Shown here: one piece after another, positions 47,872 to 61,060 of the stretch
How the letters are laid out: the number at the start of each line of letters is the position of its first letter
How positions within the stretch are numbered: position 1 is the first letter of the stretch
DNA from: Bradysia coprophila
Taxonomy: Eukaryota; Arthropoda; Insecta; Diptera; Sciaridae
Reading direction: 5' to 3'
DNA: 64,000 bases
Assembly: GCF_014529535.1 (NCBI RefSeq)
Contig: NW_023503295.1
Span: 5,688,663-5,752,662, forward strand
Notes under the pieces: generated by a model
What the model was told of the DNA's origin: nothing
Seen by the model: only the letters and a program-made list of their open reading frames with translations
Databases searched by the model: none
Program-made: the position numbers and the translations under genes

Positions 47872-48545
47872 GGTGTGGTTGAATGGAGTTTAATTGAACA
47901 TGTCGTCGCAAATTTGATATTTTTGGATATTCTTAGTCTGCTTGTGACCCTGAACAACGTTCCACAAAATTTTTTGATTTAGCAAGTGAGGTGTTGTTGG
48001 AAAGCTGAGACTAGCAGCAAAACAAATCTAAACAGTTTGGCTGCGAAAAACTATCATGAGTGTGACTTAGGTGTTGCTGAGTTTCACAAATATGGCCAAA
48101 AAAGTGAGAAAATTTTTGAGCCACTATAAAGTTGCTATGTTGAAAATTTGGAAAAGTAATTTTTTGGATATTGGTAGAGCTAATGTCCCTCTACTTGTAC
48201 AACTAATTACCACCTCTGTGACTCAAGTATCCACGCCTGTAGAACCTTTCAAAGATCGTCATTTTTAAACTTCAATGATTCGCCACCTGCCCACCTTGAA
48301 TCCATGGGAATTTTTTTTTGTACTATGACTATTAAAATTTTATTCCCTATCGATTGCAACCCCAATCAGTTCTATCGCACCCACAGAGCACTCTAGGGGG
48401 CCTTGGTCCGGCTGCTCCGGACTGCACGGATGAAAATCAAAAATTTTTGTGGAACGTTGTTCAGGGTCACAAGCAGACTGAGAATATCCAAAAATATCAA
48501 TTTTGCGACGACATGTTTAATTAAACTCCATTCAACCACACCGTG
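47872..48545. mobile_element. TIR element with about 110-base arms
   Basis: GTGTGGTTGAATGGAGTTTA starts the left arm, which continues through TGTCGTCGCAAA and CTGCTTGTGACCCTGAACAA; the inverse ends at 48545. The interior of about 450 bases has no recognisable transposase. No target duplication was found. Confidence 0.75.
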
Positions 48546-48549
48546 CACA

Positions 48550-49545
48550 TCGTGTACAGATAGTGTAATAAATAGGTATTTTGCTAATTAGTTATTAAAT
48601 GCGCTTGTTTTGCAAACTAGATTTATGTAGTGAGTGGTTAGATATCGTGTGCGCAAAACCCCCATTTAATGACGTGCTAATGACAAGATTTATCTATTCT
48701 ACAACACATGATCGTAGCATGTCAAGAGTAAAGGGACTCATAACGTCAAAAGCAAAGCAAAGTTGACGTTTTCGTGTTAGTGGTGTGTGTGATATAATTT
48801 TTCAATCAATTTCGGGTCATAATTCCTCTAGGTAGTCTACCTCTATGGATCGTAGTAAGTGTTGAAAGACAAGCTATTTTGTAAAACGTTTGCGTCCGAA
48901 CTGATAAAATCACTTCTCTTAAATGCTAAACAATTTATCATGTTTCTCTCATTATGGTACAATTAGAGGAAGGATATTTTTATGGTATACCCAAAAATAG
49001 TCAAATAATTAAAACGACCTCTCTACTACATTGTCACATGTATATATTTATTGATGGAAATTTTTGTCATTTGACGAATAGAAAAAACACCGATATTTGA
49101 CCAGAATGCTGGTAAATTAGATATAATCGTTTGAAATGGGTAGCTAATAGCTACTAGCTATCCTTAGAATACTTAGCCATCTACTATTAAGTAACGTTTT
49201 GGGACTCGATTTTATCTGGTTATTTACCGTTCGACTTTTTTTTCCTTTTATTTGAATCACACAAAAACGCAAAACATGAATAGGGGACGCAATTGAGATC
49301 CATGTCAACTTCCAATTTGACTTCGTTTTTGGTGAATCATCATTCTGCGGAGGAGGTGACAAGCATTTGCGATAATTATTTTTATTTTTAAATAACTATT
49401 GTTTCAAAAATGGTAAGGTTAATTCAGTAAATTGGTTGATCGTAGTATAGTATACTACTAGTATACGAACTCATCGAAAACCTAAAATCGCTAAAAAGGT
49501 GGAAAAAGTATAAAAATAAAAAATTTCCGAATTTCACCATCATCA
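48550..49545. other. Intergenic stretch, nothing recognised
   Basis: Short palindromic GTATACTACTAGTATAC at 49448-49464; otherwise no repeat, frame or signal stands out. Confidence 0.4.
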
Positions 49546-49584
49546 TTTTTTTATTAGCCTAGAACTTAGTCCAAGATTTTATTT

Positions 49585-50610
49585 TTACAATAGTTGCATT
49601 TGGCTTGATTCGGCCAGACAACTAGTAGAAGAAACTATGTTTTTTGCAGTTGTAGACTCAGCAGCATCATGAGAAATTCCAACATCTACAGCGCGTTGTA
49701 CGAGAGGAAACAGATTGGGAGATTTCATGCTGTTGTTTGTGGTGTTTATCGAATTGTCGTCGTGTTCAATGGGTTCGTACGTTAAATGATCTGGCTCAGA
49801 CAGCAGTTCCATACCAATTACTGATTTACATCGCACAAGTGTGCATGACTCGTCATTTTCATTTCGTATTTGTGACGCTTCTTTGATGTTTACATGTCGT
49901 TGAAGTGGATCAGTAGGCCGAATGGTTCCGGTCAGCAACTTTTGCTCATCCTTCTTATTTGAATGTCGCGGAAGTAAATTTATTGGAAGAGACGGTCTGT
50001 ATTGAAAAACTACGGATGACCCTTCCCGATTACTTCCGCTATCGGTTGCAATCAAATTTAGTCGTCGCTTTTTTGACGGAGAATGATCGTACAGGAAACC
50101 TGTGTTCAACAAATCTTGTTGGTCGGTAAGTTTACGTTTTTTTGGAATAATTTTCGGTCCAATTGACGCATTGCAACGCACTGCTCTTGACGATCCACAA
50201 ATATTCCATTCCACGTCGCTTGATTCTGTGGTTTGAAAATTTAGTCTTATGTTTTGTTCTGTAGAATGTTTCTCTAAAATGGCCGCTGTCAACATGTTAG
50301 AAGCATTCCGAATTCTATGACACTTTCCGAAGCTAACAGAAATGTTGTATCGTGAAGTGGTAGTAGGCTTTTCCGATCTAAATTTTTTATCATTTGCTGA
50401 TATTGGTTTATTAAACTGACGCTGCTGCTTCACTGCTGAACGATCTTGTTCATGGCGTCGGGTACTGGGATCACGTTTCAAGCATCTTTTCTTACTTAAC
50501 CGAACCGCGTCTTCGAACATTGTGCGACTCCTTTCATTAAATTGTTCGATTCCGATGAAGGCGTTGGCTCTTACTAAAGGAAGGTAGGTAATTTTTCTGT
50601 TGGAAGTCAT
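49585..50610 (-). CDS. Single-exon protein with NLS and a repeated R-[CA]-x-x-x-IG motif, unrecognised
   Basis: A 341-residue open frame starts at an ATG (MTSNRKITYLPLV) and is followed by AATAAA on the same strand 30 bases past the stop (49550-49555). It is basic and mostly disordered, with two strong nuclear localisation stretches, PKKRKL and PSKKRRLNL. A short motif occurs three times: LVRANAFIGIEQ near the N-terminus, AVRCNASIGPKI in the middle and LVRCKSVIGMEL near the C-terminus. No catalytic domain, zinc finger or membrane segment is visible. It is likely nuclear. The motif could be a docking site for a partner (inference). The gene stands alone, divergent from the uncertain frame at 51022. 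Confidence 0.65.
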   Translation of the reverse strand: MTSNRKITYLPLVRANAFIGIEQFNERSRTMFEDAVRLSKKRCLKRDPSTRRHEQDRSAVKQQRQFNKPISANDKKFRSEKPTTTSRYNISVSFGKCHRIRNASNMLTAAILEKHSTEQNIRLNFQTTESSDVEWNICGSSRAVRCNASIGPKIIPKKRKLTDQQDLLNTGFLYDHSPSKKRRLNLIATDSGSNREGSSVVFQYRPSLPINLLPRHSNKKDEQKLLTGTIRPTDPLQRHVNIKEASQIRNENDESCTLVRCKSVIGMELLSEPDHLTYEPIEHDDNSINTTNNSMKSPNLFPLVQRAVDVGISHDAAESTTAKNIVSSTSCLAESSQMQLL

Positions 50611-51021
50611 TTTTTCGATTTCCTTAGAGTTTTACTGTTACAATTAGTTTTGAATTAAAGGAACGTTTGTCACTGAATTATTCGATTCTAAGGAATTTTC
50701 AAATTCAGTAAAAACTGAAAATGGGTTTCACAAACTTCTTGTTTTTTTTGCAACAACTTCTTTTTATCACAAAATTTCTTTTTTGACGTTATATTCTGAA
50801 TTTCCTTGACAGTTCTTTATAACTCAACACTCAACTTAGATCACAATTTCCGAAAAAGAAAAATTTGTTGACTCCTTAGCTCGAACGATCGACTAATAAT
50901 GACGTTAATTTTATTAGTAGAAATTTGATGTCACAGATTCAACTATAAGACGCCAGTCGGTGACGCCGTCAAAACTTTTCGTGCGGCATAAGCTTGTATC
51001 AGATAATTTTTGCCATTTTGA

Positions 51022-51363
51022 AAATATGAATGGCACCGGATAAGAACCAAAGTCGATCTGCACACCGTATGCACATCCGGGAAGACCCACGTTAGATCCT
51101 ATGAAATCTTACGGCGATACAACCGTGAGATGCCTGATCAATTTGATTGTAATTGCAAAGGAAACTTGATGACCAAACGCAGACGGCAAATATTGAATTT
51201 TGATCGTGTAGTTTGCTTCCATTGCACGTCAAGAGTTGCACGGTTTGCAGAAGAAAGAAGAAAATTGAAGCCGTTTTTAAAAGATCGAAGCATGTGGTGG
51301 AAGCATGGATTACATCGTCCAAAAAAAGAGAGTCGATCTTACATACCATCTATCAGTCGATGA
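51022..51363 (+). CDS. Uncertain basic Cys-rich frame, possible partial gene
   Basis: An open frame follows a stop at 51019-51021; its first ATG is at 51130, but protein-like sequence starts earlier (KVDLHTVCTSGKTHVRSYE, then ILRRYNREMPDQFDCNCKG). Two Cys pairs, CNC and CFHC, 20 residues apart, could bind a metal. Many Arg and Lys follow, ending RPKKESRSYIPSISR. No convincing acceptor was found near 51022, so the 5' part is unknown. It could be a last exon, a decayed gene or part of a transposon. Confidence 0.35.
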   Translation, partial: KYEWHRIRTKVDLHTVCTSGKTHVRSYEILRRYNREMPDQFDCNCKGNLMTKRRRQILNFDRVVCFHCTSRVARFAEERRKLKPFLKDRSMWWKHGLHRPKKESRSYIPSISR

Positions 51364-51576
51364 ATTTATAAACCTATTAATTAGTCATGATGTTTGTGTT
51401 AGACCCATAATGTTAGACGAATAACTTAACAGGAGGGTATACCATGAATTTGTAAATGTTTTTTTTTTCCTCGGAGCTGAGCACACCCTGAAAATCGAGT
51501 CTAGCTACGGCCCTGATATCTGAGCCGAAGGCGACGTATGCAACTACCCGAGTCAAAATATTAGTTCTCAAGCCGA

Positions 51577-52062
51577 GGTGAAAGACTTTCACGTTACGAA
51601 AGCAATAATAACGCCATCTACAAAACAACGGCTGAATTGTAAAGTTTGAGATGCACACCCTGGATAATAGAGTGTTCCAGTTCGAATATTCGAACAGCTT
51701 TCAAAAATGGATGCCGTGGTACGCAGCTGTCCAAAACCAAAACAAAGCAAAAGAGGACAAAATAAAATTTTTGTTTTGGGTGTTTTTATGTTATTGATTA
51801 TTTGTAAAATCAATTAAATTTTATTATTTGATGATGATAGTATTCATAAATAACAGGAAAACACTCAAAACAAAAATTTTATTTCGTCCACTTTTTTATC
51901 TTGGTTTTTGACAGCTGCGTACCACGGCATCCATTTTTGAAAGCTGAAACTCCTACTTTCAATCAGAGATGGCGTGGTGCGTGAAACTTTACAATTCAGT
52001 CGGTGTTTTGTAGATGGCGTTATTATTGCTTTTGGAACGTCAAAGTCTTTAACTTCCACTGA
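51577..52062. mobile_element. Foldback element with long diverged arms
   Basis: Arms of about 170-200 bases pair: GCAATAATAACGCCATCTAC, AAAAATGGATGCCGTGGTAC and CAAAACAAAAATTTTATTT have inverse partners in the right half. Several indels show it is not recent. Confidence 0.75.
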
Positions 52063-52673
52063 AAGACACGCGTGAGTTCACATGTTCACAATTTAAGTCC
52101 GAATGTTATGAACTACCAAGCATCACATGTGTTTAGTTTAAATGTATGCCCCTCCGGAAAGTTAACATTACATGAAGATGTATATCCCCGGTCCCCCTAC
52201 GCTAAGACATATTTTGTGTCTATTCGGCAAAGTTCATTCACGGGCCCATAATGCAGAAACTCGTATGATCTACTTTGTATAGTAATATATAGTAATAAGT
52301 AAGATTTAATCACTTAGTTTCATCTATATGGCCAACATCTGATTAATTCCACTGATATATTTTGACAGTATCGTTACAATTAAAAGGAATTATAGTGAAA
52401 TTCATTCATTAAAATCATCGGGTGTGATTATTTCAAAAGAATTATGCGATAACTAAATAAGGAAAACTAAATGAAATTAGTACACTTAAAAAAATTGACT
52501 AATTATCACATTTTCGTTTTCACCACTATAACCTGACCAACGAAGACATGCTTGATATTGAATGGTTTTTTGGTTTTTGTCACAGTGTCGTTAAATGTAA
52601 AAAAATAGTCTTAAGAAACTACAACAGAAAGTGTTCAGAGAGTGTGTAAAAGTCTGAATAATAAAATCTTCAT

Positions 52674-53038
52674 TAGGCCTGTTCATTTTAGAGAAATAGT
52701 CTCAAATTCATCTGGAATGGTGTTTATCTGGTCCGGAAGGCTAAAATATTGGACCCGTATTTTTTTGTGGAATTTTAAAAAATAGTTTAGATCTGGGGAG
52801 CGAAGCATTTGTTCAAATGTACGAAAGCGTTGGTTAGAAGAGAGGAGAATGATGGTGTATATCTTTTTTACTCTTCTAACCAACGCATTCGTACATTTGA
52901 ACAAATGCTTAGCTCCCCAGATCTAAACTATTTTTTAAAATTCTAAAAAAAATACGGGTCCAATATTTTAGTCTTCCGGACCACATAAACACCATGCCAG
53001 ATGAATTTGAGACTATTTCTCTAAAATGAACAGGCCTA
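52674..53038. mobile_element. 363-base near-perfect hairpin MITE
   Basis: Starts TAGGCCTGTTCATTTTAGAG and ends with the inverse; each arm is about 175 bases with few mismatches around a short loop near 52850. The outermost TA on each side could be the target duplication. Confidence 0.88.
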
Positions 53039-53214
53039 ATCTTCATACAAGGCAGAATTTTTAAACCCGTACTAAATACAAGGTCTTATAGATTAACATT
53101 CAACTTTGAGAATTCACCTATGTTTCCATGGGCAGAGTTGTTTATCTATTCCCACTGTCCTCACAATACTTCGAGTACCTAATCAGTGAGTGGTTTGGTT
53201 TCCGTACTTGACGA

Positions 53215-53570
53215 CCTGAGCGACAAGATAGAATCTATCCAAAAGAAATTTATCATACCTTCCGTAGTCCGTATAACCGTGACTAGGTATGTTGACTGCC
53301 GTCTCCCCGCTACGGCCATAGATGTGCCTTTTTAGGTCTCGAGCTTCTCTCTCGTAGAAAGATCACCTTATTTGTTTCTGATATAATAAGCGGTAAGATC
53401 AATTCGCCTGATCTTCGTTCAAAATTAAGCGTTATCGTGCCTTTACGTGCTTTGAGGAATCATGAATATTTTCGGTTGAATCATCACCGGACTAATTATG
53501 GGTTTTTTGAATCAATGACTGATTTATCCAGAGTGTTTAATCATTTTGTATTCAGGCTTAAATTACTGCG
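53215..53570 (+). pseudogene. LINE (jockey-like) reverse transcriptase C-terminal relic
   Basis: Frames broken by shifts and stops give, in order, ESIQKKFIIP, YRRLPATAIDVPF, a stretch like the YDLLTGRIDSPEL block of LINE ORF2 ends, VPLRALRNHEYFRLNHHRTN and NYGFFESMTDLSRVFN. This order is the usual end of jockey-clade ORF2 proteins. The open frame 53437-53889 runs past this end into unrelated sequence. Confidence 0.6.
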
Positions 53571-56039
53571 CTTGGAGCTGGTTATAAAGTCAACTATTCG
53601 TTCTCGTTCGTTGTCATTGCATGGAAAACCTATTGTGGTTGTCCAGAGAAAAAATGTCTTCGCTGACATGCATTTTGATTGCGCAAATATAAGTGACTCC
53701 TGGGAAGAAATAGTACTAGAACAAAATGGAGAAACGAGTGACCCTCAGGGCGATTCTTTTGGAAAACAGCCAATCGAAACCGGACGCAGTTTCCAATGGA
53801 ATTTTTTATATGTGCCCAGAAAGGTATTCGACCCTAGAAGCCAAAACCAATTTCAAAAAATTTCTTTGAAGCTTGTGTGGCTAGTATGATGGTGATCAAA
53901 AACCGAAAACATGCACTTTTCTTACAGAAATTTCACTAGTTACAAGAGCCGTACATGGTTGAGTGGGGTGTCATTATTAAAGTAATTTTATGTTGTTTCA
54001 GGGCAAGTAGAGTCTTGCGGAAGACTACGATGAAATATGATTACTTAAACATTTCAACTCCTGTGGGCTGTTTTTTTTTCAAAAGAATCCCTGACAAGCA
54101 TGTTCCCCGATGTTTACCAACCAGATGTTAAAAATCAATTAAGTTAAATTACAAACATGTTAACAAATGACAAATGCCTTGTCAACTTCTTTGTATTTAG
54201 TCATAGCCAATGAAAGGACGATGATTTTCTCGTCTGATAATAATAATAATTCCCTTGACTGAAAGTCAAGGGTCTTACGCCAGAAAATACCCTAAAATGT
54301 TGGTTACCACACAATGTATGAAATGTTATCAAAAACGTAATTGTTTGTTACCATTTTTTTTGTCATCACGATAACTTGAGTAATTCTTAACCGATTTTGA
54401 TGATTTTCTTTTTAATCGACGAGGAATGGGATTCCTGAGGTTAAGTTCGAAGATGGGCCATCTCGGAATAAGGTTCTGGAAATTATTCCAGAAAAACAGG
54501 ATTTTACTCTGTTGATAATTGATAATTTAATGTGTTATTCTCCAGTGACTGGAGAAAATAGTGAAAAATTTAGGTTCCCAAAATTATCGATTTGACATTT
54601 TGAAGGTCAAGTTCGACGATGAACTATGTGTGAACAATTAGTCAAAAGGTTTGCCAGAAATTATAAATGCAACAAATTAATCGATTTGATAATTGATAAT
54701 TAACAAGCAGCAGATACCTAAAATTACATATACAGGGTAAGCAAATAGAATGCTGTAAATACAGCTAGGTCTTTTTTTGATTTATGTTGTGATTGATTCA
54801 TGCCACACATTCAAAACTACAACGGAAGCATCATTTCGTCTAAACAACTGCAAGCAGAGATGTGGCTCAACAATGTTTCATGATCAAGAGGTACTTTATG
54901 CACGACGAGCAAATAGCAGCGGCCCAGAAGTACAGCACTGTTTGAAAGTTGACCATACTTTGACAGAGATGGCTCAATCCTACAAAGTTTTAACTTATTT
55001 GCTTACGTTTTTGTTACAGTTACAAAAATCTATTGAGAAAATATCAGTCACTCAAAAGGTGCATTCGACAAAAAAAAATAGTTGAAGATCTGCAAATTTG
55101 TGGCCACACATCAAATAATTTTCCTTGGTGCTAAATCCCTTAGTTCTCTTTTCTCTTATTACAATCAATTGTCTTCAATTTGTCCATAATAGTGATCCTT
55201 AATTAGTAATCATCCGTCCATAATTCCTTTCGCCTTCTCGCTCGTCCGTCGCCATGTAAATAAGCATCTAACACACTAACGCTAAATTAAGTTGGAAAGC
55301 CGTCCGTTGCTGCAAGTGAAATATTATATTATATTTGTAATTTGTATTTTTTTGAATAATAAAGTTCGTTAAGTTAAGTTAAGTCATCCGTCCATAATAT
55401 TTAAATGATTCAAAGTTATTTGTAAGCTAAATTTTGGTAAAATAAAATTTCAAGAAAAAAAGAATAAATCATTTTTAATTATACATAAAATATGTCCTCA
55501 ATTGTCCTTTCCTTCCGGACCTACCCTTACTTCAGGTATTGTTAGTTAAAAATGTTATTTTAGAACAAAAGAAATGGTTAAGTTTAAAGATTTACTTCAC
55601 TGTTTCATACATACTGTTGTCTAATGGATTTTTAATTTAACCAAAAATTTGTCCTTTCTAAGTACATTCGACTAAGTATTTTTTTCTCAAATTATTTATT
55701 TCACACGCAGAATGCGTCACCACAAGAGATATCAGTTACTTTGTGAGTTATAACACAGATAGGTGCGTCACCTTTACCCTGGTTTTATATAATATTGACA
55801 ATAATGACGCTTTTTTATTAGATAAATATTTCATGTACTGATGTTGAAAAAGATTGTTCACAGTTGAGCGCACTTGGGAACTGCCCCCAAGGCCCTGCCT
55901 GTGCCCTCTTTTCTTCCCGTAGGAATCGGCGAGGAGTTAGGTCCGAAATGTGGCAACTTTAAGGAGAGTTTGCTTATAACTGATACACAATGATCGTATA
56001 AACAGTTTCTCATTGCCTAACAAGGAGTTAGGTTAATTG

Positions 56040-59000
56040 ATCACCTATCGAATGATCGCTAACCCGAAAGAAATTCAAAACTAATGTGAACTATATACAA
56101 CGTATACCGGCGGCAATGAGTGGTAAAACAAGACACATTCGCTACACATGTATGTGCTATGCAAATGGATCAAGTAAGGACACCTATCTTACCAATACCG
56201 GCGGCAATGAGTGGTAAAACAAGACACATTCGCTACACACGTATGTGCTATGCAAATGGATCAAGTAAGGACACCTATCTTACCAGTGGAAAGTTCACAT
56301 TAGATTCGAATTTCTTTGCAAAATTAGCTGTAATTCATCGATGGGTGACAGATAAATGAGAACAGATGGCGCTGTGCCGGGCCAGCGCCATATCTTATCA
56401 TTTCTCTGATGGGTGACAATTTCCCTAACGTGGCGTCGCATCCATCCCCAATCTAATGTGGCAATTTCAAGGAGAGTTTGCTTATACAGATACACAATGA
56501 TCGTATAAACGGATTCTCATTGCCTTACGAGGAGTTAGGTTAATTGATCACCTGTCAAATGATCGCTAACCCGAAAGAAATTCAAAGCTAATGCGAACTA
56601 TATACAACGTATACCGGCGGCAATGAGTGGTAAAACAAGACACATTCGCTACACATGTATGTGCTATGCAAATGGATCAAGTAAGGACACCTATCTTACC
56701 AATACCGGCGGCAATGAGTGGTAAAACAAGACACATTCGCTACACACGTATGTGCTATGCAAATGGATCAAGTAAGGACACCTATCTTACCAGTGGAAAG
56801 TTCACATTAGATTCGAATTTCTTTGTAAAATTAGCTGTTACACATCGATGGGTGACAATTTCCCTAACGTGGCGTCGCATCTACCCCCAACCTAATGTGG
56901 CAATTTCAAGGAGAGTTTGCTTATAACGGATACACAATGATCTCGTATAAACGGTTTCTCATCGCCTTACAAGGAGTTAGGTTAATTGATCACCTGTCAA
57001 ATGATCGCTAATCCGAAAGAAATTCAAAACTAATGCGAACTATATACTACAACGTATACCGGCGGCAATGAGTGGTAAAACAAGACACATTCGCTACACA
57101 TGTATGTGCTATGCAAATGGATCAAGTAAGGACAGCTATCTTACCATTGGAAAGTTCACATTAGATTCGAATTTCTTTGCAAAATTAGCTGTAATTCATC
57201 GATGGGTGACAGATAAATGAGAACAGATGGCGCTGTGCCGGGCCAGCGCCATATCTTATCATTTCTCTGATGGGTGACAATTTCCCTAACGTGGCGTCGC
57301 ATCCATCCCCAATCTAATGTGGCAATTTCAAGGAGAGTTTGCTTATACAGATACACAATGATCGTATAAACGGATTCTCATTGCCTTACGAGGAGTTAGG
57401 TTAATTGATCACCTGTCAAATGATCGCTAACCCGAAAGAAATTCAAAGCTAATGCGAACTATATACAACGTATACCGGCGGCAATGAGTGGTAAAACAAG
57501 ACACATTCGCTACACATGTATGTGCTATGCAAATGGATCAAGTAAGGACACCTATCTTACCAATACCGGCGGCAATGAGTGGTAAAACAAGACACATTCG
57601 CTACACACGTATGTGCTATGCAAATGGATCAAGTAAGGACACCTATCTTACCAGTGGAAAGTTCACATTAGATTCGAATTTCTTTGTAAAATTAGCTGTT
57701 ACACATCGATGGGTGACAATTTCCCTAACGTGGCGTCGCATCTACCCCCAACCTAATGTGGCAATTTCAAGGAGAGTTTGCTTATAACGGATACACAATG
57801 ATCTCGTATAAACGGTTTCTCATCGCCTTACAAGGAGTTAGGTTAATTGATCACCTGTCAAATGATCGCTAATCCGAAAGAAATTCAAAACTAATGCGAA
57901 CTATATACTACAACGTATACCGGCGGCAATGAGTGGTAAAACGAGACACATTCGCTACACATGTTTGTGCTACGCAAATGGATCAAGTAAGGACACATAT
58001 CTTACCAGTGGAAAGTTCACATTAGATTCGAATTTCTTTGCAAAATTAGCTGTAATTCATCGATGGGTGACAGATAAATGATAACAGATGGCGCTGTGCC
58101 GGGCCAGCGCCATATCTTATCATTTCTCTGATGGGTGACAATTTCCCTAACGTGGCGTCGCATCCATCCCCAATCTAATGTGGCAATTTCAAGGAGAGTT
58201 TGCTTATACAGATACACAATGATCGTATAAACAGTTTCTCATTGCCTAACAAGGAGTTAGGTTAATTGATCACCTATCGAATGATCGCTAACCCGAAAGA
58301 AATTCAAAGCTAATGCGAACTATATACAACGTATACCGGCGGCAATGAGTGGTAAAACAAGACACATTCGCTACACATGTATGTGCTATGCAAATGGATC
58401 AAGTAAGGACACCTATCTTACCAATACCGGCGGCAATGAGTGATAAAACAAGACACATTCGCTACACACGTATGTGCTATGCAAATGGATCAAGTAAGAA
58501 CACCTATCTTACCAGTGGAAAGTTCACATTAGATTCGAATTTCTTTGTAAAATTAGCTGTTGCACATCGATGGGTGACAATTTCCCTAACGTGGCGTCGC
58601 ATCTACCCCCAACCTAATGTGGCAATTTCAAGGAGAGTTTGCTTATAACGGATACACAATGATCTCGTATAAACGGTTTCTCATCGCCTTACAAGGAGTT
58701 AGGTTAATTGATCACCTGTCAAATGATCGCTAATCCGAAAGAAATTCAAAACTAATGCGAACTATATACTACAACGTATACCGGCGGCAATGAGTGGTAA
58801 AACAAGACACATTCGCTACACATGTATGTGCTATGCAAATGGATCAAGTAAGGACAGCTATCTTACCAGTGGAAAGTTCACATTAGATTCGAATTTCTTT
58901 GCAAAATTAGCTGTAATTCATCGATGGGTGACAGATAAATGATAACAGATGGCGCTGTGCCGGGCCAGCGCCATATCTTATCATTTCTCTGATGGGTGAC

Positions 59001-61060
59001 AATTTCCCTAACGTGGCGTCGCATCCATCCCCAATCTAATGTGGCAATTTCAAGGAGAGTTTGCTTATACAGATACACAATGATCGTATAAACGGATTCT
59101 CATGGCCTTACGAGGAGTTAGGTTAATTGATCACCTGTCAAATGATCGCTAATCCGAAAGAAATTCAAAGCTAATGCGAACTATATACAACGTATACCGG
59201 CGGCAATGAGTGGTAAAACAAGACACATTCGCTACACATGTATGTGCTATGCAAATGGATCAAGTAAGGACACCTATCTTACCAATACCGGCGGCAATGA
59301 GTGGTAAAACAAGACACATTCGCTACACACGTATGTGCTATGCAAATGGATCAAGTAAGGACACCTATCTTACCAGTGGAAAGTTCACATTACATTCGAA
59401 TTTCTTTGTAAAATTAGCTGTTGCACATCGATGGGTGACAATTTCCCTAACGTGGCGTCGCATCTACCCCCAACCTAATGTGGCAATTTCAAGGAGAGTT
59501 TGCTTATAACGGATACACAATGATCTCGTATAAACGGTTTCTCATCGCCTTACAAGGAGTTAGGTTAATTGATCACCTGTCAAATGATCGCTAATCCGAA
59601 AGAAATTCAAAACTAATGCGAACTATATACAACGTATACCGGCGGCAATGAGTGGTAAAACAAGACACATTCGCTACACATGTTTGTGCTACGCAAATGG
59701 ATCAAGTAAGGACACCTATCTTACCAGTGGAAAGTTCACATTAGATTCGAATTTCTTTGCAAAATTAGCTGTAATTCATCGATGGGTGACAGATAAATGA
59801 GAACAGATGGCGCTGTGCCGGGCCAGCGCCATATCTTATCATTTCTCTGATGAGTGACAATTTCCCTAACGTGGCGTCGCATCCATCCCCAACCTAATGT
59901 GGCAATTTCAAGGAGAGTTTGCTTATAACGGATACACAATGATCTCGTATAAACGATTTCTCATTGCCTTACGAGGAGTTAGGTTAATTGATCACCTGTC
60001 AAATGATCGCTAATCCGAAAGAAATTCAAAACTAATGCGAACTATATACAACGTATACCGGCGGCAATGAGTGGTAAAACAAGACACATTCGCTACACAT
60101 GTTTGTGCTACGCAAATGGATCAAGTAAGGACACCTATCTTACCAGTGGAAAGTTCACATTAGATTCGAATTTCTTTGCAAAATTAGCTGTAATTCATCG
60201 ATGGGTGACAGATAAATGAGAACAGATGGCGCTGTGCCGGGCCAGCGCCATATCTTATCATTTCTCTGATGAGTGACAATTTCCCTAACGTGGCGTCGCA
60301 TCCATCCCCAACCTAATGTGGCAATTTCAAGGAGAGTTTGCTTATAACGGATACACAATGATCTCGTATAAACGATTTCTCATTGCCTTACGAGGAGTTA
60401 GGTTAATTGATCACCTGTCAAATGATCGCTAATCCGAAAGAAATTCAAAACTAATGCGAACTATATACAACGTATACCGGCGGCAATGAGTGGTAAAACA
60501 AGACACATTCGCTACACATGTATGTGCTATGCAAATGGATCAAGTAAGGACACCTATCTTACCAGTGGAAAGTTCACATTAGATTCGAATTTCTTTGCAA
60601 AATTAGCTGTAATTCATCGATGGGTGACAGATAAATGAGAACAGATGGCGCTGTGCCGGGCCAGCGCCATATCTTATCATTTCTCTGATGGGTGACAATT
60701 TCCCTAACGTGGCGTCGCATCCATCCCCAATCTAATGTGGCAATTTCAAGGAGAGTTTGCTTATACAGATACACAATGATCGTATAAACGGTTTCTCATC
60801 GCCTTACAAGGAGTTAGGTTAATTGATCACCTGTCAAATGATCGCTAATCCGAAAGAAATTCAAAACTAATGCGAACTATATACAACGTATACCGGCGGC
60901 AATGAGTGGTAAAACAAGACACATTCGCTACACATGTATGTGCTATGCAAATGGATCAAGTAAGGAAACCTATCTTACCAGTGGAGAGTTCACATTAGAT
61001 TCGAATTTCTTTGCAAAATTAGCTGAAGTTACACATCGATGGATGACAATTTCCCTAACG
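56040..61060. repeat. Satellite array with 861-base higher-order units
   Basis: Monomers of about 420-440 bases share TATACCGGCGGCAATGAGTG, CATTCGCTACACATGTATG, 'ggagttaggttaattgatca' and 'aatttccctaacgtggcgtc'. From 56627 to about 59600 two variants alternate, so the period is exactly 861 (starts at 56627, 57488, 58349, 59210). From about 59640 only one variant follows, at 419-base spacing (59736, 60155, 60574). One variant carries a roughly 60-base hairpin (GGCGCTGTGCCGGGCCAGCGCC core); the other carries a duplicated 80-base block instead. Frames of 66 and 99 codons repeat with the array and are not genes. Confidence 0.92.

Noticed and set aside
53570..53889. Extension of the LINE relic frame as a separate gene
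   Set aside because: After the usual LINE end the peptide has no recognised domain, and the DNA shares words with the TIR element family, so it is probably read-through.
56120..60774. Repeated 66- and 99-codon frames on both strands
   Set aside because: They recur with the satellite period and only reflect the repeat; no domain or signal peptide is present.
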